Shown here: piece after piece, positions 9,038 through 16,940 of the stretch
Position numbering within the stretch: the first letter of the stretch is position 1
Layout: every line of letters starts with the position of its first letter
NCBI RefSeq assembly: GCF_025961205.1
Contig: NZ_JAOQNH010000003.1
Coordinates: 310,001-374,000 of the forward strand
Length of the DNA stretch: 64,000 nucleotides
Reading direction: 5' to 3'
Origin: Azospirillum fermentarium
Lineage (GTDB): Bacteria; Pseudomonadota; Alphaproteobacteria; Azospirillales; Azospirillaceae
The notes under the pieces: generated by a model
Database searches by the model: none
The model's input: the letters and a program-made list of their open reading frames with translations, nothing else
What the model was told of the DNA's origin: nothing
Translations under genes and position numbers: made by a program

Positions 9038-9157
9038 ATGGATACCGACTACACACCGCCGGTAACACCCCATCTGGGACTTCCTCTGCCCTCTCCCGCT
9101 GCGTCCTCGCAGCGGGAGGAGGTCCGCCGGATCGCCGCGTCGCTGACCGGCCTGGAC
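9038..9157 (+). repeat. Duplicated fibre-anchor coding segment, copy 1 (copy 2 at 11648-11767)
   Basis: Aligned from the start codons, the first 40 codons of the small peptide and of the large fibre gene are homologous without gaps: 29 of 40 residues are equal, and the DNA shares stretches such as TCGCAGCGGGAGGA. This is a dispersed in-frame duplication inside the fibre region. It could provide homology for swapping fibre bodies. Confidence 0.85.
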
Positions 9158-9205
9158 CGTGCGGTGGATGACCTGGAACTTCTGATACTCGCCTTGGGGG
9201 AGTAA
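9038..9205 (+). CDS. Small tail-fibre anchor peptide (possible truncated fibre N-terminus)
   Basis: This short 55-codon reading frame has a strong ribosome site (AAGGAGGAAG at 9021-9030) and starts at the ATG at 9038. The peptide carries the segment VTPHLGLPLPSP followed by SQREEVRRIAASLTG. Aligned from the start codon, 29 of the first 40 residues equal the N-terminus of the large fibre at 11648. It stops after ILALGE, four bases before the next ATG. It is either a separate attachment peptide supplied in trans or the remnant of a fibre gene whose body was replaced. The good ribosome site and clean spacing argue that it is translated. Confidence 0.6.
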   Translation: MDTDYTPPVTPHLGLPLPSPAASSQREEVRRIAASLTGLDRAVDDLELLILALGE

Positions 9206-9208
9206 GCC

Positions 9209-10060
9209 ATGCTGAACCTGACCAACCTCACCACGGTTCTGCAAACCAAGATCGACGCTCTCACCGGCACGGCGGAATACAAGGAACTGCTGCTGCTGAC
9301 CAAGGCTCTCGAGGCATCGGCCGGGCGGGCGAGCGTATCGGACGTGCTGACGGCCGGCGCTGAGCAAATGGTCGAAATCGATTTGTGCAGCGCCGCCAAC
9401 ATCGATGCGATCAACACCGCGGGTGCCGTGAAGGTCAATGCGATCAATCAGGCTGGTGCGACGAAAATTGCTGAAATCGGGGCAATGAATGTTGTCCAGA
9501 AGACGGGCGGCGTCATGACGGGCGGGCTTGACACCCCGGTCCTGACCGTTACGGGGAACGCCCCGCGCACAAGCCATGTCGAAACCGATGGGGCCGCGGA
9601 CTCAAAGCGGTACGACGTGGTGGCGGACGGCGGGAAGCTGTGGCACCGCGCCGTCAACGACGCCGGGAATTCCAGCAAAACCTGGCTGGAAATCAACCGC
9701 ACAGGCGTTGCGTCGGTGTGGTCCCGCTACACCGCCGCCGTCCGCACCCAAATCGTCGCCTTGACCGATGGTGCAACCATCACGCCCGATTTTGCGGACG
9801 GCAACGTGTTTGCCGTTACGCTGGCCGGCAATCGCGCGCTGGCAAATCCGGTGAACGTTCCGTCGGACCATCAGGGCGGCTCCATCATCATCCGCCAGGA
9901 CGCCACCGGCAGCCGCACGCTGTCGTTCGGGTCCGCCTGGAAATTCGTGGGCGGCATCGTACCGGCGCTCTCGATCGCCGCCAATGCGGTGGACCGGCTG
10001 TTCTTCACCGTCGTGTCCCCGACCGAAATTCACGCCGCTTTGCAGAGGGATTTCCGCTGA
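9209..10060 (+). CDS. Phage tail fibre protein (first cassette)
   Basis: This 283-residue protein starts with a helical region (LTNLTTVLQTKIDALTG) and a heptad-like repeat (NIDAINTAGAVKVNAINQAG) typical of trimeric fibre shafts. It continues into VVQKTGGVMTGGLDTPVLTVTG, a motif frequent at the start of fibre tip domains, and ends with a beta-structured segment (TDGATITPDFADGN, SIIIRQDATGSRTLSFGS) like those of prophage fibre C-termini. It most likely contacts the host surface. It begins four bases after the anchor peptide and its TGA overlaps the next ATG by one base. Confidence 0.72.
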   Translation: MLNLTNLTTVLQTKIDALTGTAEYKELLLLTKALEASAGRASVSDVLTAGAEQMVEIDLCSAANIDAINTAGAVKVNAINQAGATKIAEIGAMNVVQKTGGVMTGGLDTPVLTVTGNAPRTSHVETDGAADSKRYDVVADGGKLWHRAVNDAGNSSKTWLEINRTGVASVWSRYTAAVRTQIVALTDGATITPDFADGNVFAVTLAGNRALANPVNVPSDHQGGSIIIRQDATGSRTLSFGSAWKFVGGIVPALSIAANAVDRLFFTVVSPTEIHAALQRDFR

Positions 10061-10899
10061 TGTCCGGCTGGAAACGTCACACGACGGGACTGTTCCTCCC
10101 GCACCGCGGCGACCCCGAAGGGCGCCATTGCAGCCTGATCGGCCTGGACGACGGCATGCTCGGAGCCGGGATCTTCGGAGCCGGGATCTTCATCGATATT
10201 CTGGCGTGGGGGGCGGGCGGCGGTTCCATTATGACATGCGAGGGCGGGGGTGGGGCTTTCGCATCGTTTAGCGGATACATACCCTTCGGCTACCGGCTGA
10301 CCGTCGTCGTCGGCGCGGCAGGTCAGGGCGGCGGTGGGCCTCTGGTGGCCTCTGGCGGCGGCTTCAGCGGCGCATTCGAGGGCGGCACGGTGAGCCAAGC
10401 ATCGGCTTTGGTGGTGGCCGGTGCCGGCGGTGGGGCCGCAGGCCTGAACGTGGGGTTCTCGGGCGGCCCCTTCATGGGTATTGGCCCGACTGGGGAGGTC
10501 TACAGTGGCGGGCCTCTTCAGGGCGGCTCCAGTTTCATGGGGAGCTTGGCCAAGCGTGGCGGCTCTCCCGGCGGGGGTGATGCCTACGCGACGTCCGACG
10601 ACCGCAAAAGCGGCGGCGGTGGCGGCGGTTACCTGGGCGGGGCCGCCGGGCCCAACCTGGGCGGGGCCGACGTGTCCAGCGGTGCCCGCGATGCAAGCGG
10701 TCGGGGCGGAAGCTGTTACACAAAAGGTGGAGTCATACTTTCCGGCTATTGGCAACGAGCCGGGAATTATGAGCATCCGGATCGCGGAGCATCCGGTAAT
10801 CCGAATACCGATGGACGGGTAATAGTCCGCGTCAACGGAAAGAATTTCCTGAACCTTTCCACCCCGCAGACACAGACAATCTCTATAACGGGAGCATAG
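10060..10899 (+). CDS. Glycine-rich phage tail tip/adhesin-like protein
   Basis: The ATG at 10060 gives 279 residues. Most of the protein is built of glycine clusters separated by short hydrophobic stretches, for example VVVGAAGQGGGGP and ALVVAGAGGGAAG, followed by SGGGGGGYLGGAAG. Such Gly-rich islands occur in phage receptor-binding tips such as T4-type gp38 adhesins and in glycine-rich domains of tail proteins. The C-terminus, DGRVIVRVNGKNFLNLS, resembles the closing strand of these domains. A perfect tandem 15-bp repeat (10161-10190) encodes GAGIF twice. The start overlaps the stop of the fibre gene. Confidence 0.62.
   Translation: MSGWKRHTTGLFLPHRGDPEGRHCSLIGLDDGMLGAGIFGAGIFIDILAWGAGGGSIMTCEGGGGAFASFSGYIPFGYRLTVVVGAAGQGGGGPLVASGGGFSGAFEGGTVSQASALVVAGAGGGAAGLNVGFSGGPFMGIGPTGEVYSGGPLQGGSSFMGSLAKRGGSPGGGDAYATSDDRKSGGGGGGYLGGAAGPNLGGADVSSGARDASGRGGSCYTKGGVILSGYWQRAGNYEHPDRGASGNPNTDGRVIVRVNGKNFLNLSTPQTQTISITGA
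10161..10190 (+). repeat. Perfect tandem 15-bp repeat in the Gly-rich tip gene
   Basis: CGGAGCCGGGATCTT occurs twice in direct succession, coding for a doubled GAGIF motif. The unit keeps the reading frame, so copy number changes would only alter loop length in the tip protein. Confidence 0.9.
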
Positions 10900-10904
10900 C
10901 CTTA

Positions 10905-11579
10905 ATGGCCACCACCTTCCCCGCTGCCGTTGTTGCAAACGGACAAATCGTTAAGATCGCCCACGGTCCAGAGTCATTTATCTATGGGGACTTCCAGCAT
11001 CCGGCAGCGGCGTGGGAGTTCTGGGAACCCGATGACTGGCTGACCCACTGCCCTGATTGGACGGTTCTCCCGGTGCATGACGAGCCGCCGCCCGACGACC
11101 CGGCCAAGGTCGTCACCCGTCTCCCCGAAACGTCGTGGGTGATAACGCCTGACGGTGTGCGGGTGCTGTACTCCGCTGCCGACACGCCGGCCGCCGACAT
11201 GGCCGCAGCACTCGCCGGACTGAGGGCAGCAGCGGTGGAGCGGGTCAACCGCGAAGCCGGCGAAGCCCGTGCCCGGCACATCACCGTCGCGGTCGGGCAG
11301 GGCGGGACGTACCTGGAAAAAGCCCGGGAGGCGCGGGCCTATCTGTCGGACACGGCTCCCGACCCGATTCATTACCCGTACCTGTCCGCCGAAGCCGAAC
11401 ACACCAGTCAGACCATGGACACGGTTGCGCGTTCGGTCGCCGCCGCCGCGGACGCCTGGACACCGGTCAACGCGCGGATCGAAGGTTTGCGGCAAGGGGC
11501 GCTGGCCAGCATTCGGGGGGCCGGTTCGCCGGTGGCGGTGGCGGCTGTTTTTCCCATCGACTGGCCGATCCCGGCGTGA
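10905..11579 (+). CDS. Tail fibre assembly/chaperone-like protein
   Basis: This 224-residue protein follows the Gly-rich protein by five bases. The N-terminal half is acidic and aromatic (EFWEPDDWLTHCPDWTVLP). The C-terminal half is helical and alanine-rich (AALAGLRAAAVERVNREAGE, DTVARSVAAAADAW), ending SPVAVAAVFPIDWP. This two-part layout and the position after a fibre are those of tail fibre assembly proteins. The helical half resembles the C-terminal segments of phage proteins that hold repeated LKAEA-type helices. The family is not firmly identified. A 68-bp gap separates it from the next fibre gene. Confidence 0.5.
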   Translation: MATTFPAAVVANGQIVKIAHGPESFIYGDFQHPAAAWEFWEPDDWLTHCPDWTVLPVHDEPPPDDPAKVVTRLPETSWVITPDGVRVLYSAADTPAADMAAALAGLRAAAVERVNREAGEARARHITVAVGQGGTYLEKAREARAYLSDTAPDPIHYPYLSAEAEHTSQTMDTVARSVAAAADAWTPVNARIEGLRQGALASIRGAGSPVAVAAVFPIDWPIPA

Positions 11580-11647
11580 GGCGCGCCCCTTTTTGATGCT
11601 GCGGTCAGCGGCACCGTCGTGATGCCAAAGGAGAAAGGCAAAACATC

Positions 11648-11767
11648 ATGGGTTCCAACTATACTTCCCCGGTCACCCCCCACTTGGGGCTCCCTTTGCC
11701 ATCTCCCGATGCCCCATCGCAGCGGGAGGACGTCGCTCGCATCACGGCGGCGCTGACGGGGGTGGAC
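11648..11767 (+). repeat. Duplicated fibre-anchor coding segment, copy 2
   Basis: This is the partner of the segment at 9038-9157. It forms the N-terminus of the large fibre, where it is followed by a continuous fibre body, unlike copy 1, which stops after 15 more codons. Confidence 0.85.
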
Positions 11768-13870
11768 ACGCACGCCGCGGCTGTGGACAGCCGGCTGTCG
11801 GCGGTCGATGCCGCATTGGCAGCCGCCGATGACCGTCTCGCCGCGGTTGACGGGGAACTGGCGGTCGTGGCGCATGATGTGGTGGAACAGGTTTCCACCC
11901 GGGCGGCGGTGGATCTTTCCAACGTGCCCCCCGCAGCGCTCAAGGCGGCGTCGCTGGCGGCGGGTGTCGGCCAGCCGCTGATCCTCACCCCGGTTGTCAC
12001 GGCCCCGGCCGGGGAGGCGGTGGGGGTTTCCCGTCAGCCGGTCATCACCGTCACGCCGTACCGCTCGCTGTACGGCGTGTCCCACGCCGCCAGCCGGGTG
12101 CAGCTTTCGACGTCCGCCGATTTCGCCGCCACCGTGGTGGATGTGACTCTGGGGGCCGTCAGCACCCACACCGTTGCGGCCGTGCTGGCGGAATCGCAGC
12201 GGCATTACGTGCGCTGGCGCTATCAGGATGCCGATGGTGTCTGGTCGGACTGGTCCGGGACGATCGGTTTCACGACGGTGGCGACATCGATCACCACCCC
12301 GGCCATCACCAGCCCGCTGAATGGTGCCACGGGGGTGGGGAAGCGCCCGACCTTTGCCTGTTCGGCGTTCGCCATGAGCAGCGGGACCGACACCCACACG
12401 GCCAGCCGGTGGCAGGTGAGCACCGTGTCCACCTTCGCCACCACCGTTATCGACACGGGCGAGAACGGAACCAGCAAAACCACCTTCACCCCCGCAACGG
12501 ACCTTGCCGGTGGTGTGCAATACTTCGTGCGCGTTCAGCACAAGGGTGCCCTGGGGAAATGGTCGGCCTGGTCGCCGACGGCATCGTTCACCACCCTGAC
12601 GTTCTCTCAGTGGATGATGATTTGGGGGGCGGGGGCTCAGCGGGCGAACCCGGAATACATTATTGATGTGGCGAGCGATAGCGCCGGTAATATTTATGCT
12701 ATTGGCCGAAATGCAGAATTTGAAGGAAAAGCATACCCATATATCATCAGCCTAACAAATAATGGTACTGTTCGCTGGGAATATAACGTTCCAAGCGAAA
12801 AGAACGAAGACTATCATACTTGGCTCTGGCGCATGGTATTTGATGATAGCGGTAATCTGATTGTTGCTGGAACATGGGGTACGCCGTCTACATACAATCT
12901 GTCTCTGACAAAATTCTCGCCATCTGGAACGATTTTGGCGCAGAAAATTTATACTGACGTGCGAATCGTTCAAACGTACGGCCTTAAACGTGACTCATCT
13001 GGGAATCTGTACGTAGCGGCCTGGTCTGAAGATAGTGGAAGTCGAGCGTTTGTCGGGAAATTCAATGCACAATTTGATTGCATCTGGATGAAATCATTGT
13101 CTGATTGGACAACTACTCTTTCTTGCTTGGACATTGATAAAAATAATAATATTTATATTTGCGGACATAGTAGTGAGAGTGCGTTAATAATAAAATTTTC
13201 CAGTTCTGGAAACTTGTTGTCTCAGGTAAAGATTGGGAGATTTGCCCCAAATGCCTTCAGGATTTACGCGATTTCCATTTCTGACAGCGGAAAGATATTG
13301 GTTGGCGGTCAAAATTATGAAGATTCCATATCATCTCCAATGATATTGGATATATCGCCATCTCTGACCATAAACAATCAGTATCATATATATAATGCAG
13401 GATATGGATCTGCCGTTACGTCCATTCGGCATATTGGGAAGACGGATAATTTCTGGGTTGGTGGAGTTTTGGGAAGTAATGGTGGTGATCTTTTCATTCG
13501 CTATGGTCTATCAGGGGGAGTTTCCCGAGTTCTGTCTCATCCAAGCAAATCCGATAGTCTTTACTGTATAACCACCGATATGGATGGAAACCCAATCTTC
13601 GGGGGAGCTCTTTGGGAAAATGCAGACTGGCCGAGTTCGTATTACGGTCACAGCGCGCTCGGAACCATGGCCGCCACTGGGGGCACCACGGGTCCGCTTC
13701 CGGGCGCCACGGCCTATAGCTGGAGCAGTACGCCAACGGACTTTGTTCCTACGAACCGGTGCGTTTTCTCTCCGGAGAACGCACCATTCGTATCCGTCGG
13801 GACGGCGACGGAAACCCGCAATCCGGTACCGGTGGCTTATACCCGGTCCAAGACATTGATCCCTTATTGA
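11648..13870 (+). CDS. Large tail fibre with FN3-like repeats and beta-propeller-like head (second cassette)
   Basis: This 740-residue protein has three parts. Residues 1-40 repeat the anchor sequence of the peptide at 9038. After a coiled-coil-like stretch (residues about 45-80), two similar beta domains of about 100 residues (114-211, 216-318) each end in a W-S-x-WS then F-TT pattern, like fibronectin III folds. From residue about 335 the sequence changes to repeats of the type DSAGNIYAIG / DSGNLIVAG / DSSGNLYVAA, which suggest a beta-propeller. That last part is markedly AT-rich (about 12640-13640) against a GC-rich background, so it was probably acquired separately as a receptor-binding head. 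AAAGGAGAAAGG precedes the ATG. Confidence 0.75.
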   Translation: MGSNYTSPVTPHLGLPLPSPDAPSQREDVARITAALTGVDTHAAAVDSRLSAVDAALAAADDRLAAVDGELAVVAHDVVEQVSTRAAVDLSNVPPAALKAASLAAGVGQPLILTPVVTAPAGEAVGVSRQPVITVTPYRSLYGVSHAASRVQLSTSADFAATVVDVTLGAVSTHTVAAVLAESQRHYVRWRYQDADGVWSDWSGTIGFTTVATSITTPAITSPLNGATGVGKRPTFACSAFAMSSGTDTHTASRWQVSTVSTFATTVIDTGENGTSKTTFTPATDLAGGVQYFVRVQHKGALGKWSAWSPTASFTTLTFSQWMMIWGAGAQRANPEYIIDVASDSAGNIYAIGRNAEFEGKAYPYIISLTNNGTVRWEYNVPSEKNEDYHTWLWRMVFDDSGNLIVAGTWGTPSTYNLSLTKFSPSGTILAQKIYTDVRIVQTYGLKRDSSGNLYVAAWSEDSGSRAFVGKFNAQFDCIWMKSLSDWTTTLSCLDIDKNNNIYICGHSSESALIIKFSSSGNLLSQVKIGRFAPNAFRIYAISISDSGKILVGGQNYEDSISSPMILDISPSLTINNQYHIYNAGYGSAVTSIRHIGKTDNFWVGGVLGSNGGDLFIRYGLSGGVSRVLSHPSKSDSLYCITTDMDGNPIFGGALWENADWPSSYYGHSALGTMAATGGTTGPLPGATAYSWSSTPTDFVPTNRCVFSPENAPFVSVGTATETRNPVPVAYTRSKTLIPY

Positions 13871-13880
13871 GAGGTTCGCC

Positions 13881-14516
13881 ATGATCTATTGGGATTCGGT
13901 GAACGCGGTCCGTTTGAACGAGACCGTGTTGCGGCAGCGTGTGGTGCCCGAGGCGGTGGATCTTGGGGAACTGGGAATCCACCCGCTGGACATCAGCGAG
14001 CCGCGGTACGACCCCGTGGGCTACCGGCTTGAGGATGCCGGGACCATCGGTTCCGCGCAGCAGGGGTTCCGCATCGACTGGCGGCTGGTGGAACAGCCTG
14101 TCGCCACGGTGCGCAGCGCCTTGCGGAGCGCCGCCGCCGCCCAGCGGTGGAAGGCCGAGGTGGGCGGGTGCGTGGTGGACGGGGCGGTGATCCAAACCGA
14201 CCGCGACACCCAGTCGAAGCTGACCGGGGCGGCGCTGGAGGCCGAACTGTCGGCCCGCGAAGGGCGGCCCTATGCCGTCCGGTGGCTGACGCCGGATGGG
14301 TTCACGGATCTGGACGGGGAAGGGGTCGTCGCTCTGGCCCGCGCGGTCCGCGCCCATGTGCAGGCCTGTTTCGACCGCCAGGCCGATCTGTGGGCCGAAA
14401 TCGATGCCGCCCCCGCGGTCGCAGACCTGCTCGCCATCGGCATCGACACCGGATGGCCCGCCGGCGGGCAGGCCGATGCGGCCCCGGCGGTAAATCCCCC
14501 CTGGGCCATCTCCTGA
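13881..14516 (+). CDS. DUF4376-domain tail fibre accessory protein
   Basis: This 211-residue protein has an N-terminal part that starts MIYWDSVNAVRLNE. Its second half carries the DUF4376 pattern: RWKAEVGGCVVDGAVIQTDR, then DTQSKLTGAALEAE, then VRWLTPDGF and ALARAVRAHVQACFDRQADL. DUF4376 is common in fibre-assembly proteins of prophages. It is the last gene of the phage-derived block and lies ten bases after the large fibre. It converges on the TRAP operon. Confidence 0.8.
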   Translation: MIYWDSVNAVRLNETVLRQRVVPEAVDLGELGIHPLDISEPRYDPVGYRLEDAGTIGSAQQGFRIDWRLVEQPVATVRSALRSAAAAQRWKAEVGGCVVDGAVIQTDRDTQSKLTGAALEAELSAREGRPYAVRWLTPDGFTDLDGEGVVALARAVRAHVQACFDRQADLWAEIDAAPAVADLLAIGIDTGWPAGGQADAAPAVNPPWAIS

Positions 14517-14546
14517 AAAATCAGGCTCCCCGTCGCCGGGGAGCCT
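14516..14546 (-). terminator. Intrinsic terminator of the TRAP transporter operon
   Basis: A perfect 10-bp stem (14523-14532 with 14537-14546, loop TCGC) is followed on the minus strand by GATTTTTC, the classical GC hairpin plus U-tract. It lies 38 bp beyond the stop of the solute-binding protein, between two convergent transcripts. The plus strand lacks a U-tract after the stem, so it acts mainly on leftward transcription. Confidence 0.85.
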
Positions 14547-14584
14547 GTCGTCAGGTGTGGGAGGCGGGAGGAAAAGGGACGCGG

Positions 14585-15607
14585 TTACGGACCGCCGCGC
14601 ACCGTCTTGATGGCGTCCGTCATCTGGCCGACCACATCGGGGCCGATCTCGGCCTTGTACTTCTCGGTCACCGGCTCGGTCTTGGCGCGGAAGCGGGCCA
14701 GTTCCTCCGGCGACAGTTCGGTCACCTGCATCCCCTTGGCCTTCAGCGAGGCGAGCGCCTCGGCGTCCTGGGCGCGGGAGATCTGGCGCTGGTAGGCGGT
14801 GGCCTCCGCCGCCGCCTCGCGGAACAGGGCCTGTTCGTCGGGCGTCAGCTTGTCCCAGAACGCCTTGCTCATCAGCAGGGATTGCGGGTTGTAGATGTGG
14901 CGGGTGACGGTCAGGTACTTCTGCACCTCGTAGAACTTGGTCAGCTCGATGGTCTTGGATGGGTTTTCCTGGCCGTCCACGGTGCGGGTTTCCAGGGCGG
15001 TGTACAGCTCGGTGAAGGACAGCGGCACCGGGTTGGCACCCAGCGCGCGGAACATGTCGATGTAGATGGGCGTCTGGATGACGCGGACCTTCAGCCCCGA
15101 CACGTCCTCCACCTTCGTCACCGGGTGGCGGTTGTTGGTCAGGTTGCGGAAGCCCAGATCCCAATAGGCCAGACCGATCAGCCCCTTTTCCGGCAGCTTG
15201 CCGTACAGCATGGCGCCGAACGGCCCGTCCAGCAGGGCGTCGGCCTCCGCCGGGCTGTTGAACAGGAAGGGCATGTCCACCGCGGCGAATTCCTTGGCCA
15301 GACTGACCAGGATGCCGGTGTTCATCACCGTCATCTCCACCGTGCCGCCCTGGAGTGCGGAAAGCGTCTGCACGTCGCCGCCCAGCGTGCCGCCGGGGAA
15401 CAGGCGCACCTTGATCTTGCCGCCGCTCTTGGCCGCCACGATGTCGGCGAACTTCTGCGCGCCCAGACCCTGGGGATGCTCCTTGGCGTTGAGGTAGGAG
15501 AACTTCAGGGTGCGTTCCTTGTAGTCCGCGGCCCAGGCCCCGCCGGCCAGCAGCAGCGCGCCCGACAGGGCCAGACCCGCGGCGATGTTTTTCATGATGG
15601 TCTTCAC
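14585..15607 (-). CDS. TRAP transporter solute-binding protein (DctP family)
   Basis: This 340-residue periplasmic protein opens with a Sec signal (AAGLALSGALLLAGGAWAA, cleavage after AWA). DctP-family marks are KFADIVAAKSGGKIKVRLFP, the GLKVRVIQTPIY segment with the arginine that binds the substrate carboxylate, and VDGQENPSKTI. It captures an organic acid and delivers it to the membrane subunits. The GTG at 15607 has GGAGG nine bases upstream; an ATG four codons in is the alternative. The substrate is not evident from sequence. The shared operator with quinate/shikimate genes suggests quinate, shikimate or a related acid. Confidence 0.92.
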   Translation of the reverse strand: MKTIMKNIAAGLALSGALLLAGGAWAADYKERTLKFSYLNAKEHPQGLGAQKFADIVAAKSGGKIKVRLFPGGTLGGDVQTLSALQGGTVEMTVMNTGILVSLAKEFAAVDMPFLFNSPAEADALLDGPFGAMLYGKLPEKGLIGLAYWDLGFRNLTNNRHPVTKVEDVSGLKVRVIQTPIYIDMFRALGANPVPLSFTELYTALETRTVDGQENPSKTIELTKFYEVQKYLTVTRHIYNPQSLLMSKAFWDKLTPDEQALFREAAAEATAYQRQISRAQDAEALASLKAKGMQVTELSPEELARFRAKTEPVTEKYKAEIGPDVVGQMTDAIKTVRGGP

Positions 15608-15647
15608 AGGGGTTTTCCTCCGGGAAAAGTGTCTTCTTGGTTGGGGA

Positions 15648-16928
15648 TCAGTGCGCGAACCACGCGGCGGGCACGGTGACCAGGGCGGGGAACAGGATGA
15701 GCAGCAGCAGCACCAGAACCTGGGCCACCAGGAACGGCCACACGCCCTTGACGATCTCTTCCATCTTCAGGTGCGACACGCCGCACACCACGTTCAGCAC
15801 CGTGCCCACCGGCGGCGTGATCAGGCCGATGGAGGTGTTCATGATGAACAGCACGCCGAAATAGACCGGGTCGATGCCCGCCTGCTGCACCACCGGCACC
15901 AGCACCGGCGTCAGGATCAGGATGATCGGCGTCATGTCCATGGACGTGCCGATCAGCACCACCAGCGCCATGATGGCAAAGGTCAGCAGCATGGGGCTGT
16001 CCATCAGCGGCGCCAGCATGTCGGCCAGCATGCCGGGCAGGTCGGCCACCGTGACCAGCCACGAGGTGACCATGGCCGCCGCCACCAGGAACATGATGAC
16101 GCTGGTGGTCTTGGCCGCGGTGATGAACACCTCGTACAGATCGGCCAGCACCATTTCGCGGTACACCACGGTGGCGACGAACAGGGAATAGACCGCGGCC
16201 ACCACCGCCGCCTCGGTCGGGGTGAACAGCCCGAATTTCAGCCCGACGATGATGATCGCCGGCAGCATCAGCGCCCACACCGCGTCCACCGCCGCCGCGC
16301 GGATCTGCGCCCAGCTCTGGCGCGGGGGCGGGGTCACGGTTTCCCGCCGCACCACCAGCCACCACGCCACGCACAGGGCCGTGGCCATCAGCAGACCCGG
16401 CACGATGCCGGCCAGGAACAGCTTGGTGATCGACACGTTGGCCGACACGCCGTAGAGGATGAAGCCGATGCTGGGCGGAATCACGGGCGCGATGATGCCC
16501 GCCGCGGCGATCAGCCCGCCCGACCGCGCCTTGTCATGGCCCGCCGACACCATCATCGGCACCAGCAGGGCGGCCAAGGCTGCGGCGTCGGCCACCGCCG
16601 ATCCCGACAAACTGGCCAGGATGGCGGCGGCCAGGATGGCGACATAGCCCAGCCCGCCGGGGATGTGCCCCACCAGCGCCTTGGCCATGGTCACGATGCG
16701 GCGGGACAGACCGCCGGTGTTCATGATCTCGCCCGCCAGCATGAAGAACGGCACCGCCATCAGCGGAAAGCTGTCGGCCCCGTTGATGATGTTCTGCGCG
16801 ATCACCTGGGCGTCGAACAGGTCCAGATGGACCATCAGCGCCACCGCGCACAGCAGCAGGGCATAGGCGACGGGGATGCCCAGGGCCATGGCCCCCAGGA
16901 GCGGCCCGAGAAAAACGGCAATGGTCAT
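15648..16928 (-). CDS. TRAP transporter large permease (DctM family)
   Basis: This 426-residue membrane protein has about 12 helices and the family pattern: PFFMLAGEIMNTGGLSRRIV, GYVAILAAAILASLSGSAVADAA in the first half, IIAPVIPPSIGFILYG, and the second half repeat with TSMDMTPIILILTPVL and NTSIGLITPPVGTVLNVVCG. It forms the ion-coupled transport channel with the small subunit. It lies 40 bp upstream of the binding protein gene in the leftward operon and 12 bp after the small subunit. Confidence 0.95.
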   Translation of the reverse strand: MTIAVFLGPLLGAMALGIPVAYALLLCAVALMVHLDLFDAQVIAQNIINGADSFPLMAVPFFMLAGEIMNTGGLSRRIVTMAKALVGHIPGGLGYVAILAAAILASLSGSAVADAAALAALLVPMMVSAGHDKARSGGLIAAAGIIAPVIPPSIGFILYGVSANVSITKLFLAGIVPGLLMATALCVAWWLVVRRETVTPPPRQSWAQIRAAAVDAVWALMLPAIIIVGLKFGLFTPTEAAVVAAVYSLFVATVVYREMVLADLYEVFITAAKTTSVIMFLVAAAMVTSWLVTVADLPGMLADMLAPLMDSPMLLTFAIMALVVLIGTSMDMTPIILILTPVLVPVVQQAGIDPVYFGVLFIMNTSIGLITPPVGTVLNVVCGVSHLKMEEIVKGVWPFLVAQVLVLLLLILFPALVTVPAAWFAH

Positions 16929-16940
16929 GATCGGGCGTCC

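Noticed and set aside
5003..9577. Very long reading frame of 1524 codons on the minus strand opposite the DUF4815 gene
   Set aside because: It is rich in Arg, Gly, His and Pro with no domain, and lies opposite a well-supported gene. Such frames arise in GC-rich DNA because stop codons are rare.
9640..10059. Upstream extension of the Gly-rich tip gene into the fibre gene
   Set aside because: The added residues are a frame-shifted reading of the fibre gene. The ATG at 10060 overlaps the fibre stop in the pattern used throughout the cluster.
1..14516. Extracellular contractile injection system (eCIS/Afp type)
   Set aside because: The gene set (gpU, gpX, gpD, gpV, gpW, gpJ, gpI) is P2-like. No AAA+ ATPase, second tube gene or toxin cargo typical of eCIS is visible.
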